From: Tricholomella constricta | Taxonomy: Eukaryota > Basidiomycota > Agaricomycetes > Agaricales > Lyophyllaceae | Reading direction: 5' to 3' | Length of the DNA: 64,000 nucleotides | Assembly: GCA_013368375.1 (NCBI GenBank) | Contig: JAACJP010000010.1 | Span: forward strand, 682,001 to 746,000 | Shown here: positions 46,020 to 57,178 of the stretch, in pieces | Layout of the letters: every line of letters starts with the position of its first letter | How positions within the stretch are numbered: position 1 is the stretch's first letter | Made by a program: the position numbers and the translations under genes | The notes under the pieces: model-generated | Told to the model about the DNA's origin: nothing | Database searches by the model: none | Seen by the model: the letters and a program-made list of their open reading frames with translations, nothing else

Positions 46020-49000
46020 ATGTCCCTCGCCACCCTCCGCGCCCTCCATGCTATCCTCGCAGACGCCCTCAATGATATTCAGCGCGTGTACACCCCGGAA
46101 CAGGGCGGGCCACCCGTCGAGGAGCCATCGGGGACAGCATATGCATCGTCATACGCATCACCACCGCCGTCACCGTCGACCTCGGGCGCCCCCCTTGATT
46201 TCCCATCACTGGATGCACCGTATGACCCCAATGACCCCGCAGAGCAGCTCTCATCACATCCAGTTGTGGTCCGTGCGATCAATAGGATCGTCGCTGCAGC
46301 TGGGCAAATGGCTGCCACAGTGCAGCCGCCGTTCTATGCACTGTGCGATGCGGCCATGGGGGTGCATTTTATTTTGCAATTATGTTTTTATGGGGGTGTC
46401 GAATGTTGACTCTGGATTGCACAGTACCATTTACCGTCGTGCCTGCGCCTGTTAGAGGCGTCGCATACGGTCGAGCTCCTCCGGGAAGCGGGCTCCGAGG
46501 GGCTGCATGTTGATTTAATTTCTCAGCGGAACGGTGTAGAAACCGGAAAACTAGGCATGTGGTATATTTCAAAGATGATTATTGTGAACTAAAAGTGGGC
46601 CCTTAGCCCATGTCTTGCGTCTTCTTGCGACTCATCATTTCATTCGCGAACGGTCCCCGGATGTCTTTGCGACAAATCGGATTTCGTCTTTCATGGACTC
46701 TGGCAAGTCCTTTGAGGATATCAAACAGTGGGAAAGGGAGGGAAGGTGCGTGAAATATTCCTGTCTACTAAATTTTTTGTGTGGGGGAACAATCTTCCGT
46801 GTCTACTTAATTGAAAGTTCTTTTCTTCGCTCACTGGACCATATATGTGCGCTCTCAATAGTAACAGACATAATAACGCCCATTTTACAGACCAGAAATG
46901 AAATACCACGACACAAATGGCGTCGCCGCCTTTATCGGCATGTGGTACGTTTCTTCATGCCCATATGCATCACAGACTCACCCTCCCAGCACGGACGAGC
47001 TTTTCAAATCCTCCGCATACCTCACCGAGGCATACCTCCTCGCACGCACCGAGCCCCCGCGCCCACCTTTTGAATACGCCTTTCGCACGGATGCGGGTTT
47101 TTTTGCATGGCTTGAGGGCGAGGGCGCGTCTGTCTCGCATGGTTTTGAGACGGGAGATTGGAGGGTCGGAAAGGGGGAGGAGGGGAATAGCAACAAGTTC
47201 AGACTGGAAAGGTTTGGGACGGCTATGTCGGGGACAGGATCGTGGGAGGCGCCGGGAGCGGTTTTTAATGGCGGGTGTCTCTTCTTCTCCTCTTTCTTTC
47301 TTTCATCTGCATTCCTGGTACTATCGCGGTGCAAATGTGACGCATGTATCCTGTTCAACTATCCTATGTTACTCTGTTACAACCAGCTAACACACACTAA
47401 TTATAGGTTTCGACTGGCGCGCGTTACGCCCTGGGAGCATCGTTGTGGACGTTGGTGGCGGCATTGGATCTACGAGCATGCTGCTCGCCAACGCATTTTC
47501 GCGCTCCGGCACAAGCACAAGCATGTTCCCTCCTCCGTCTTCGCCTGACAACCGAGGCGAGACGAGAGATATTGAGGACCTGGGACTCAAGTTCGTGATT
47601 CAAGACCGTGAGGTGGTCGTTGCCATGGGCGAGAAGGTAACGCACGCCCTCAGAGTCTATTTATAGCTGACCTTCCACCGACGCCACAGGCATGGCGCGC
47701 CAAGTGTCCCGAGCTGTTGGACTCGGGGGCCGTGCAGTTCCAAGGTCCGTACTTGTATGCCACTCGACATCGACGACGTGGACTGACTTGAGCAACAGTC
47801 CATGATTTCTTCACGCCACAGCCCATCAAGAACGCCGCGGTGTTCTTCCTCCGCGTGATCCTCCACGATTGGCCCGACGCGGCGGCGCGCCACATACTCC
47901 TTCATCTTAGGGAGGCTGCGGCGCCAGACACGAAACTTGTGCTTGCGGACTTTGTACTCCCGCTGGCGTGTGTGGACGTCGATGTTGACGGTGGGGAGGC
48001 GGGCGGAGGGGTTCTGGAAGGCGTAGAGGGCGCAGAGAGCATGCTCGCGCCCGCGCCGCTCCTTGCGAACCTGGGAAAGGCGAGCGCGAACGCATATTGG
48101 ATGGATCTGACGGTTCGTTCCCCGCTCCCTCCCGTGGATTTTCACCCACTTGTGTTGATGGGTACGCGGTGTAGATGCAAGTGACGTTCAATGCGCAGGA
48201 ACGCACGTTGCGTGAGACGGCGGCTCTCGCGCTATCCGCGGGGTGGAAAGTAGTCAAGATGACGTGTGCGCCGGGATCGCTGTTCGGGCACATCGTCGCT
48301 GTTCCCGTACCCATTCCAGTGCAGCGTCGTGCTCGGGCGGGCAGTGGCTCCAGGGGCTTGGATGTCCCCAATACTTCCTCCTCCACCAACAAAGCCACGG
48401 AGGAGAGCGTACGCAGAAGAAAGGGCGAACTAGACGTGATAGAGCGCGCGAGCTCCCGGTGCGGAACGCCCACGTTTGGCTCCAGGACAGACTTGCCGTC
48501 CATGCAGGAGGCGATGGCAAGGTTTGGCGGTGGCATTGCCAGACCGCGGTCGAGGCTTCCTGCCTTGGTACAGAGGCCGGGAGCAGGACCACCGACCCCC
48601 GCTACGACTACAATGAGACCGGGAATATTGAAGCAGCCTGCGGTGATCACGTCGTCGACGGGCACATCACCATCAGCTAGGAAGAAGAAACCATCCCCCT
48701 TGTCTTTCCCCAATCCTCTGTCCTCGTCGCCGTCGCCTGTTTCTCCCAGGCCACTGGCCTCTCCAAGGCTCTCGCAACCCACATTCCCTGTAAAGCGCCG
48801 CATGTCCCTTGCGCAACTTCGCTCGCCATCCCAGCAGGGAGCGACGTCCCCCGTTCCGCCGGTCCCGCGCCAGGCGCCGCCTTCACCCATGTCGCCAAGG
48901 CATCCACATCAACCCCCATTGCCTCCTCAACGTACGCTGACACGCCGTGCCTCACATGCGCATCTCACCTCACACCACTCCCTCTCTATGTCAGCAAATC

Positions 49001-49608
49001 TCCCGCCCTCTCCGTCGTTGCCATCTCGTTACTCCCATACGCCAACACCCACGCCCGCAACGCCGACACCCCGCCCTCGCACGCGTACACTGTCCCGTGC
49101 CGTGTCCCACGCACAGCTATACCAGTCCGCACACGCAGTATCCGGGAAAGCAGGCCACCACACCTCCATCCCCGTGCCCGTGCGGCAGACCCAGGACGCC
49201 CCTGCACCGCACCCCTCACCTTCTTTGTCCTACTCTCCGCGCACCCCAGCCACACCCGCAGGCCGCCCGGCCACACCAAGGTACGCATCGCCCACGATCG
49301 GGCGCCGCGCATCCCACGCGCCGCTGCCTCAAACCGCCCTCCGGAAGCGCTCAGGCAGCATCATCGTGCCCCCGATCCACGGCACCGGCGCAGAGATCGG
49401 GGGTGCCATCAGCATGACGGGTCTTCTCGGGCGAGGGGCAGCAGCAGCCCTGAATTTCGGGCAAGGGACTGTCAACTTCAAGGAAGACGAAGAGTCGGAG
49501 CCGGCGTTCGGGGGCGCGGGGAGTGTATTGGCGGCGGCGGCGCGGATTGAGAGGGGCGTGCTGTCGGGGGGTCGCCTAGAGTTTAATGACGAAGACGTCA
49601 TCTCGTAA
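46020..49608 (+). CDS. O-methyltransferase with a long disordered C-terminal extension
   Basis: Nine exons (46020-46361, 46425-46554, 46607-46745, 46891-46944, 46990-47276, 47407-47636, 47690-47744, 47799-48112, 48175-49608) give about 994 aa. Residues about 115-190 form the winged-helix dimerisation part (GVETGKLAHVLRLLATHHF). Motif I is SIVVDVGGGIGS (about 328-339). LRVILHDWPD (about 430-439) holds the catalytic histidine of class I plant-type O-methyltransferases. The enzyme fold ends near GSLFGHIVAVPVP (about 560). The same exon then runs without a stop through about 430 Ser/Pro/Arg-rich residues to an acidic end. The intron after exon 2 begins GC (GCATGT). Donor choice at 47277 is tentative. 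Substrate unknown. Confidence 0.8.
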
Positions 49609-50759
49609 TTCTCCTTTTTATCGTTTCGGTGTTCTCCCCCACTGGACATACATACTGTATTGTAAATATTTTTTCCGGTCAAGGGATTCGGGTTCTGTTC
49701 TATACTTTTTTCTTTTGCAACACTGTACATACAAACACTGGGTCGTACATATATTCATTTTCACTCCCGCTCACGTCTTCTTGAAATAAGGCCTAGATTC
49801 CTGTCTGTTTAGATTATCACTCTTCTTTTTTTTATTCATCTGTAATTATGTAGTAAAACTTTGCATTGTTGACACACACACACATACACACACAGTACTC
49901 TCTCTTGAATCCCGGCGACCTTGCCGGCGACGTTGTAGGGTTTCTGCGAAGACTTCAGGACGCCGTTCATGAACCTGAGTAATTAAAAACAGTGCCAGTA
50001 GAAGCTAAAGTCTTCCTCCTCAGAACAGGGTCTTGTACCGTTTCCAGAATGTCCCACTTTTCGGGATGACAAGATATGTAGCAATTTGTCCAGTCGAGGA
50101 TAGGCCACTAGAGCTTAGATTCGGAGAACTTGGGAACTTTTGACTCTGTCTGGAATTGTGCGTGCGTGTTAGCGTCCAGATATTGGCGGGTATCCCGTTA
50201 TAGGCAGCACTTCTCTTCCATCGTCGCTATAGTCTCCTTCCAAGCATTCCACGAGCCCGTATCCTCTCGCGAGCACCGCTGGCGAAAAGGCTCTGCAAGA
50301 CTCTTCGCGAGACAACGGCTTGCCTAGAGCTAAGCGTTCTTGTCTACTGACTGTTGTCCGGCTTGCAGATACGAGGTACTGGGGATTGTTAGCTAGGAAA
50401 AGTATGGTCGAGATTTGGATGAGGGTTCGCGCGTAGCGCCACACGTGCTGGTAAATTTTGAAAAAAACGAAGGGCCGGGCCGACGCTGAGTTTGAAGTTT
50501 GACTCCGAGTCGCCGCCTCGCTTTTTGTGAAATTAACACAGGCAAAGAAATTTCCAGTGCACTCAATACAAGAAGAAGACGGCAGGGGGTACGGGATGCT
50601 CTATCGAACGTACGCGTAAGGGGTCAGAGCTTCCGAAAACTTGACGGTCTCGAACTCATCTCCGACAAGGAATCGATGTGCCACTGCGATGGATTAGTAT
50701 TCTAGGGACTACCATCATGGACGCGAGCATTTCTTTTGCGACATCTATCGTGTTTCGCT
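49609..50759. other. Intergenic 3' flank
   Basis: No gene seen. It contains a CA microsatellite. Confidence 0.45.
49872..49894. repeat. CA/TG microsatellite
   Basis: An imperfect (CA)n run of about 23 bp with one CATA interruption. Confidence 0.85.
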
Positions 50760-51297
50760 GTATGGCCACCGTCCATCCAGGCTTGCTGGCTCCTTGGCTA
50801 GATCCGTCTGGTGTCGCTCTCGCGCTTTTGCCTGGTCTCCCGAACCTTCCATTCAGCCTCTTCCTGCTCCCGCTTCTACAACTCCTCCATTTTCCTTTAC
50901 TTCTCCTTTACTAGAACTTCACGCACTTTGCTTTTCGAATCATTGAACCTCACCTCTGCCTTCCTCCGCGCCACCCTCGTCTTTTCCGCGCGTCGTTTCC
51001 TCGCTTCCTCCTAGAGAGACCGATCAGTTTCCAGTAGAATCTGTAACATCATAATTACGTCACCAGTCGTCGTTCGCCTGTTTCAGGAAGTCCGTCACAT
51101 TCGCCTTCGCCTTCGCCTCTGATATCATGGCCGATTATCGACATCCATTCCTCTCCTTCAGCTTCTGATTCGCTTCTTTGCAATTGGTTTGCGAGACCTT
51201 CAAGTTCTTCTGACTTGTAGAGCTTTTCCTCGAGCTCATTGTTCTTCTGTTCCAGCGATTCGAGTCTTTTCAAGATTTCATCCAGGGGACGGGCCAC
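50760..51297 (-). pseudogene. Decayed gene for a charged coiled-coil protein
   Basis: The minus strand reads LDEILKRLESLEQKNNELEE from about 51282, an open 80-codon frame with heptad spacing that stops at 51055. Further down the same strand, about 51013-50770, a second charged stretch reads RAEKTRVARRKAEVRFNDSK, then KREQEEAEWKVRETRQKRES, interrupted by in-frame TAA and TAG. No ATG starts the first frame (it opens at GTG). This looks like a gene that lost function. The original family is not recognised. Confidence 0.45.
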
Positions 51298-52687
51298 TGG
51301 TGATTATCCGTTTCCATTGCCATATGCGCCCTCAACGCCTCCATATTTGCGGTGCAGGCGGGTCCTTTCAACATGCGTCATCAAAGCGTAGTGCTCGCTG
51401 GAGATGATCTCGAGTTTCAATTCCCTCTGCGCACAACGTCACTATATGCCCTAGCCCGCAGACTCTGTGCATCATATCGTCATGGAATGCTTGCTCCGAC
51501 GACACCGCAACATGTGTCAGGCTTCCGGCACCATGTCCGAGAGGCTCCTTGAAGCTTCTCCTCCGAGGGAATGTATGACAAATGATAGGCCAACGCAAAA
51601 GTTCATGCTACTGTACGCTGACTTGAACATGTATCCTCATACGGTCGAAGAAAAATCCTCTACCTAATGATGCATGACTCGGAGGTGCAAGGCTCGCCGA
51701 CTCGGACCGTTGTGCCCTGGAGAAGACTTACATATTCGATTAATGATTCAACTTCAAGTCTCCCTGAGCTTCAGGCCATTGTTCATTCCCTCCACTTACT
51801 ATACATTCTCAAACAAAAACGATATACTGTCGCTCTATCACTATGATAACGAATGAACATGACTCGGACCCAGACTTGGTTCGTCCACGCATCTACATAT
51901 CTGCGTACCCTCGGCAAATAAACGTCAAGCAACCGTGACCGGCGCGCCGACTTCTGCGCCTCCGAGCCCTGCCTGTCTACACCTTCCGGCTTGGACTTGG
52001 ATCAAACAGGCCCACGAGCCCTGTCATTCGTTGCAGCCGCTCAGACCACTGTGTTTCCATGTCTTAGCAGATGCTAGTATTCCACACACACGCTACTAGA
52101 TCACTGGTAACAGCTGGCCCCTCCGAGTCGTGTATCGACTATGTAACTTAGTCCTTACCACCTCTTTTTCATCTTACCAAAAAAAGCTGATCAGTTTCAA
52201 AGTTTATGACTGTGCATGCATGCTTGGATCTGATCAACAAGATGTCCTCCGTGAACGCGCAGACCACTGCGCTCCTGGGCCTTGCGAGAAGGTGTGACGA
52301 ACGGGTCTGACGTCTCTTTATCTGCTGAGACAAGCAGCGATGTGTGCTGTAAGCGGTCAAAAGTACACCAGGAGAGCTTGGACACCTGGACTATACGTCT
52401 CCTCGGCCGCGGTTCGATCCGCTCGAAGTATGATACGGACTATTGTGCACGCGAACCTTGGCCGAGGAATGCAACATTCCACTTGACCTCATCACACAGA
52501 GAGCCGTGCCTCATAAAATTCAAGAACTGACATCCTCTGAGCTCCAGTTGAGCAGATACTCATTCCACATTTCACGCCCTATATTTGACTAATTAGTGCA
52601 GGTGCGCAGATCATTACGCCCTCGAGCCTCACAAGAACATATTCCCTCCTCGCAATGCTCACGACATAATTGACACTATCTTGTTTT
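51298..52687. other. Gap without a supported gene
   Basis: Only short frames. A minus-strand patch near 51420-51300 (EIISSEHYALMTHVERTRLH) may be a further piece of the decayed coiled-coil gene. Confidence 0.35.
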
Positions 52688-54556
52688 CTAGACACGTTCG
52701 GTCGTCAAGAAATGTCGGGGAAGCCAATTGGGCGGATTCCAGGTTTCGCCCGCCATCTCCGCAGTGATCATTCCTACCACCGCTTCCGCACTGAAATTCA
52801 ACTGTTAGATAGATGGATAGCGATCTTCCCATACACGATTTACCAAGCGAAAGCGCGCGGCATCCCATGGCCAGTGTAGCCTGCCGAGATGTACTGCCCC
52901 TTGAAGTCATCGGCTATAGTCTCATTACCATTTGATATCAAGACAGGCCCAACCTATCGCAGAGAAAGCGTAAGGAATCGAACAACAACAAGCGAGGAAA
53001 TGAAATACGAAAGGATCGCCGAGCTTCGTGTATCCCATTATCCCAGTCTATCTCACGTATGTCAACAAACCAAGCTCATACGAGACGCGGAAAACACCGA
53101 ATACTCGCCCATTCCATCTCAGGTTCCCGGCCCTTTTCATACTTTCCAGGAAACAACCCAGGAAGAAATTCCCTCAATCCCTTCCCCACCTCTTCGCGCA
53201 CCACCGAGTCGTCCGTGACGTACGTCTCAAAGTCCGGCCCACTCGCCTCGCGCCCGCCGCCCAGTATAATGAGGGGGTTCTCCGACTCCCCACCGTGCAC
53301 GGCGGGCCGGGGGAACCAGTATTCGAAGCCCTGGTTCGCGCCCCACGACGCCGTGGTGATTTCTGCGGTCGGGGCTGCGGCGCGGAGGGCCATGACTTGC
53401 CCGCGCGTGGGTATGATTCCCGTGGGCCCGTGCATGTGTGGGAGCAGGTGGCTTGCGTAGGCGTTGGTGGCGTGGAGCACGTAGGAGCATTGGACGGCGC
53501 CGCGTGGAGTGGCGAGGGACCAGCGGCGGGAGTTCGTACTCGTAGTAACCGATGTGGATGGGGAGATGGACGTGACGGGCGTGTTGGTGTGGAGGTGGAG
53601 CTGGAACTTGCGGGGGCTGAGCTTCTGTGTGAGGTGATAGAGTTGGGTCACGAGTTTGAGAGGCCAGAGGTTGTGCCCTGCGTGTTTCCAGGCAGGATAG
53701 GATGCTCCATAGGTCTGATGGGAAGATGAGTAGATATTCTCTGGGAGGGTGGACGAGACATACCTGTTTGACTTCCGCTTTGCTCAGCCATGTAACATCA
53801 TTCACGTTGACGCCAGCCGATTCGGCAGCGTCAAAGTCCACTTTTGCATCTTGAACTTCCTTCTCTGTTACAAGGAGCCCTATGTGGTCAGACGCAACTA
53901 GATCCACAATAGTTTGGAGGCCTTGGGCCTCTATGATCTTAAGCAACTCATCAGCCGTGTAATGCTCCAGCGCATAGATCTTTTTGGCTTCCTCTGTACC
54001 GTATGTCTTCGCCCGGTCAGAAAAGTGAGAAAACACTACCGGCGTCAGATGTCCGCCGTTTCGTCCTAAGTGCGAGCTCTCATGAGCAGAAAGTTTTCTT
54101 CAAAGGAGCCCGCCAAACCTGTGGCTCCGGAACCTGTGTTGTCTGATTTAACAAAAAGCTACGCGCAGCACATAGAAGGATCCAAGCCTGACAAAAGTCT
54201 CTTGCTTCTAGTATAACGGCTTTCACAGTCGGCGCGTCGTCGTCGTCTCGTGCTCCGAGCTGCTTCGCAAGGTGGTACGCGGCAGATACTCCTGTGATTC
54301 CTGCACCGATGATACAGACGTCCGCATCAAGCGTGAGGTCTCCTTCGCTGCCTTCCTTGGCCAATGGATTTGCCCCGGGCGTGTTAATCCAGAACGAATG
54401 CGTCGAATTAGGTACGGGTAGCCCTGCAGGGGCCTTCAAGGTAGGCAACTCAAGGATGGCCTGTGAGGCGTCCAGCTGGAGAATGGGCACGGAAAGGGAG
54501 CTCATCGTAGGTGACTGGATAACGATGGCAGCCAACAGAGCTTGAAGGGACTTCAT
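52688..54556 (-). CDS. FAD-dependent oxidoreductase (DAO family), secretory
   Basis: Seven exons (54556-54193, 54133-54119, 54065-53764, 53714-53109, 53047-53009, 52953-52844, 52790-52688) give about 512 aa. The FAD loop DADVCIIGAGITGVSAAYHL is at about 77-96, and GATGRNGGHLTP around 125-136 is the usual second FAD contact. HGPTGIIPTRGQVMAL and IMGYTKLGDPFVGPV, followed by SAGYTGHGMPRAFA, fit the glycine/D-amino-acid oxidase superfamily. The N-terminus MKSLQALLAAIVIQSP resembles a signal peptide. Exon 2 is only 15 bp and codes SGAT of the FAD contact. The intron after exon 4 starts GC (GCGAGT), which alone keeps phase and gives EWTGIMGY. Substrate unknown. Confidence 0.85.
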
Positions 54557-54959
54557 TTTGCTGGATACGCTCAACGAGGCGGCAATGAGGCCAAGGCGAA
54601 TAGTTGAACCGCAACGCCGCGCTGCAGTTCCGATCCAACCGTGCGAACATTCCCTACCGTGACGAGAATCATGTGCTGTGACGCCCCGCTTCTCGCGTCA
54701 CAACGGGAGCTTGAACTTTTCAGCACTCTGTACAAGTCCTGCATCATATAATACGCCTTTGCATGTCAATTCTAGTCCTGCAAAGCTCTTCAACCGTCTT
54801 ATTCTACGACCACTAGTTTGAAGCGCTGGAGGGGTTCTCAATACATACTGCGGTGAGTTGTATCAAAGAGATGAATGGGCAATTGATTTATATACACTAC
54901 TGGCAGAGTATACACGTTTGAAACGGTTCAACAAAGGGTTCCTTGCAACAAAGAAGAAG
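54557..54959. promoter_or_regulatory. Divergent promoter region
   Basis: This lies between the oxidoreductase start (minus) and the start of the next gene (plus). TTATATAC at about 54888 could be a TATA element for the plus-strand gene. Confidence 0.35.
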
Positions 54960-56700
54960 ATGGGGAAGGAAAGCCACCGGATGCGTGCTTCTATAAAACC
55001 CCAGGTCGTTCAAGCTGCCGATGGATTTACCGCACGCAAAATGAATGTCGACATTGAACTTGATCAGAGTTCTCAATTCGAAGCTTATGACTTCCTGATG
55101 TCGCCCCCAAAGCCACCAGCTGTGGATACTGTAGACTGGGCGAATTCGCAGCCTGTCGCACTTCGGACTCTTCTGTTGGAAGTCACCAAACGGCCAGGTA
55201 AGCGTCACTCCTTGTTGCAATGCACAAAAGGTCCTTATATCGTCACCAGAGAAGCGGGCCATGAAGGCGGAAACGACTTGGCCCAGCTATGTCGATGACA
55301 GTTTCGATCCAGTAGCCTCAACCTCCTCGGACGCTACCTCCGCAAAACATCGACCGCTCAGGCGTACTAACTCTAGTTTGCGTGCGCGATTGGGCCCTGA
55401 CTCTGCTTCCCATTCCTCAGACCCACCTCCGGCACCTGACGACTCCTTCTGGGGTAAAGATCGCCATGCCATCCTCGCCGTATGCCAAAACGTCTCGGAA
55501 CGAATGGACGAAAATGCTTTCTTGCGAGCTGACAAAGCTGGAGAAGGACTAACAAAACGGAAGGTCAGACAGCCCCATCTCACCGGCGTGTCGAAAGTCA
55601 AAAGGGCATTCATGCCCCATCATGTCGCACAGCGACAGGAGACTAATCGGTGGGACAAGGGTAAACAGAGAGAAAGCCTTGTCTCTGAATTCAAACCCCA
55701 AAGCACAGAACGTCGCGTCTTACTTGCTTCTTCTTCTTCGTCGTCATCATCTTCCTCGACCAATTTATCCTCGCCAGTCATATCGTCCTCCTCTCTTCAT
55801 TCCACGGATGCATCCCTGACAATAGACCTTGAGACGAGCGACGTCTCCATGATGGACATCGAGCCAGACCATGAGCCCGTCTCTGCTTCATCGTCCATCT
55901 ACGCCGTCGAAAAGAAACCGTCTCCCATAACCACACGCCCAATCCCAACAGGCCATTCCGCCCCCACATCCACCCCCAGACTACACCCGCTCCTAACCCA
56001 ACATCATCGACCGAACCCACCCAAAGCTCAAGCTCCTCCCATACCGCATAAGCAGCTCGCACGCCCCCTCCCCGAGCATCCTCCATTCCTCCATAACAAC
56101 CTCCCATCTCTCGCCCTTTCCCTTTCCCAGTCAGCCCGCCCACCGGCCCTCGGCATGCGCCGCGTCCACACAGCACCCATCCCATCCCAGCACGCCCTCC
56201 CCATCCGCCAGAAAGGGTTCAAACCCCCCTTACGTTCTCAACCTGTCCCCCAAGCCAAGCCCCAGGCTCCCGCTCCCCAGCACCCCGCCAAGTTCTCGTT
56301 TCCTCGCCCCTCTGAGGGACAAGTAACCACCTCACCCTCACCCTCAGACCTCCATCCTTCTCCTGCCCACCCCTACCCCAACTTCTCCGGCAGATCGAAT
56401 GGGCGCGCGCCCAAGGACCAGGTCCAGGAGCACCCCAAAGCGAAGCCGACTCGGCTCGATGCACCTCCGGATCCTTCACCACCACCACCATATCCCCTTC
56501 ACACGTACAACAACAACAACAACAACAACGCCAGAATGGCATCCAATTCATGGGACAGGGACAGGGACAGGGATGAACAGGCCCAAGCCCAAGCCCGCCC
56601 TCCGTCGCCCGAGGAGGTAAACCCGGACGCCGATTCCTCCTTTGGCGACATGTCCTTCGATATGGACGCGCTGGAGGCCACGATGCAGATGTATGACTGA
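54960..56700 (+). CDS. Low-complexity Ser/Pro/Gln-rich protein, unknown function
   Basis: Two exons (54960-55197, 55250-56700) joined in phase give about 562 aa. The N-terminal 180 residues have ordinary composition, including FEAYDFLMSPPKPPAVDTVD, LAVCQNVSERMDENAF and QPHLTGVSKVKRAFMPHH, and may hold a small conserved region. The rest is disordered: a poly-Ser run, long Pro/Gln/His stretches, seven consecutive Asn and repeated RD pairs. The end is acidic with hydrophobic residues (FGDMSFDMDALEATMQMYD), a pattern like an activation or docking helix. The frame is open from 54858 but without an ATG until 54960. No family recognised. Confidence 0.6.
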
Positions 56701-57178
56701 TGATCCTAATATGGGGTATACTGTTCGGGATTACACCCACAACTTTTCGGAATCTTTCGTTGGGGGATCCTTTCTTGCATATGCATATCCACTGCGGACG
56801 CTCTATTGTAGATTTGTCTACTATACCTTATACATTGCAAGTCTTCCCGCATAATATCACACATCGCTTGAATCATGTAAACCACCTTGAGAAGTCTGCA
56901 CACGAACAAAATGCAACGCCCATAAATTATGCGACAGAAGGTATGCATGCAGCAAACGGTTCGACATGAGATCTGAGAACTAGATAATGTACAGCTAGAT
57001 GCAACAAAAAAAAATGCTAAGACGATGTGGACGATATATATGAATGATTGAATCGATGATCGTAAATGGTAAATGGGACGAATCGCATGGCAAGAGATGT
57101 TCAAATATGTATGGGAAAGATTGCATGATGCACTAAATGATCAAAAAAGACGGGCGCGATCTGTGACCTTCAAAGGCT
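56701..57178. other. Intergenic, convergent 3' ends
   Basis: This lies between two converging genes. No protein-like frame. Confidence 0.5.

Noticed and set aside
47907..48890. Long minus-strand open frame over the methyltransferase gene
   Set aside because: It is the antisense of GC-rich coding sequence with clear catalytic motifs on the plus strand; its reading has no recognisable features.
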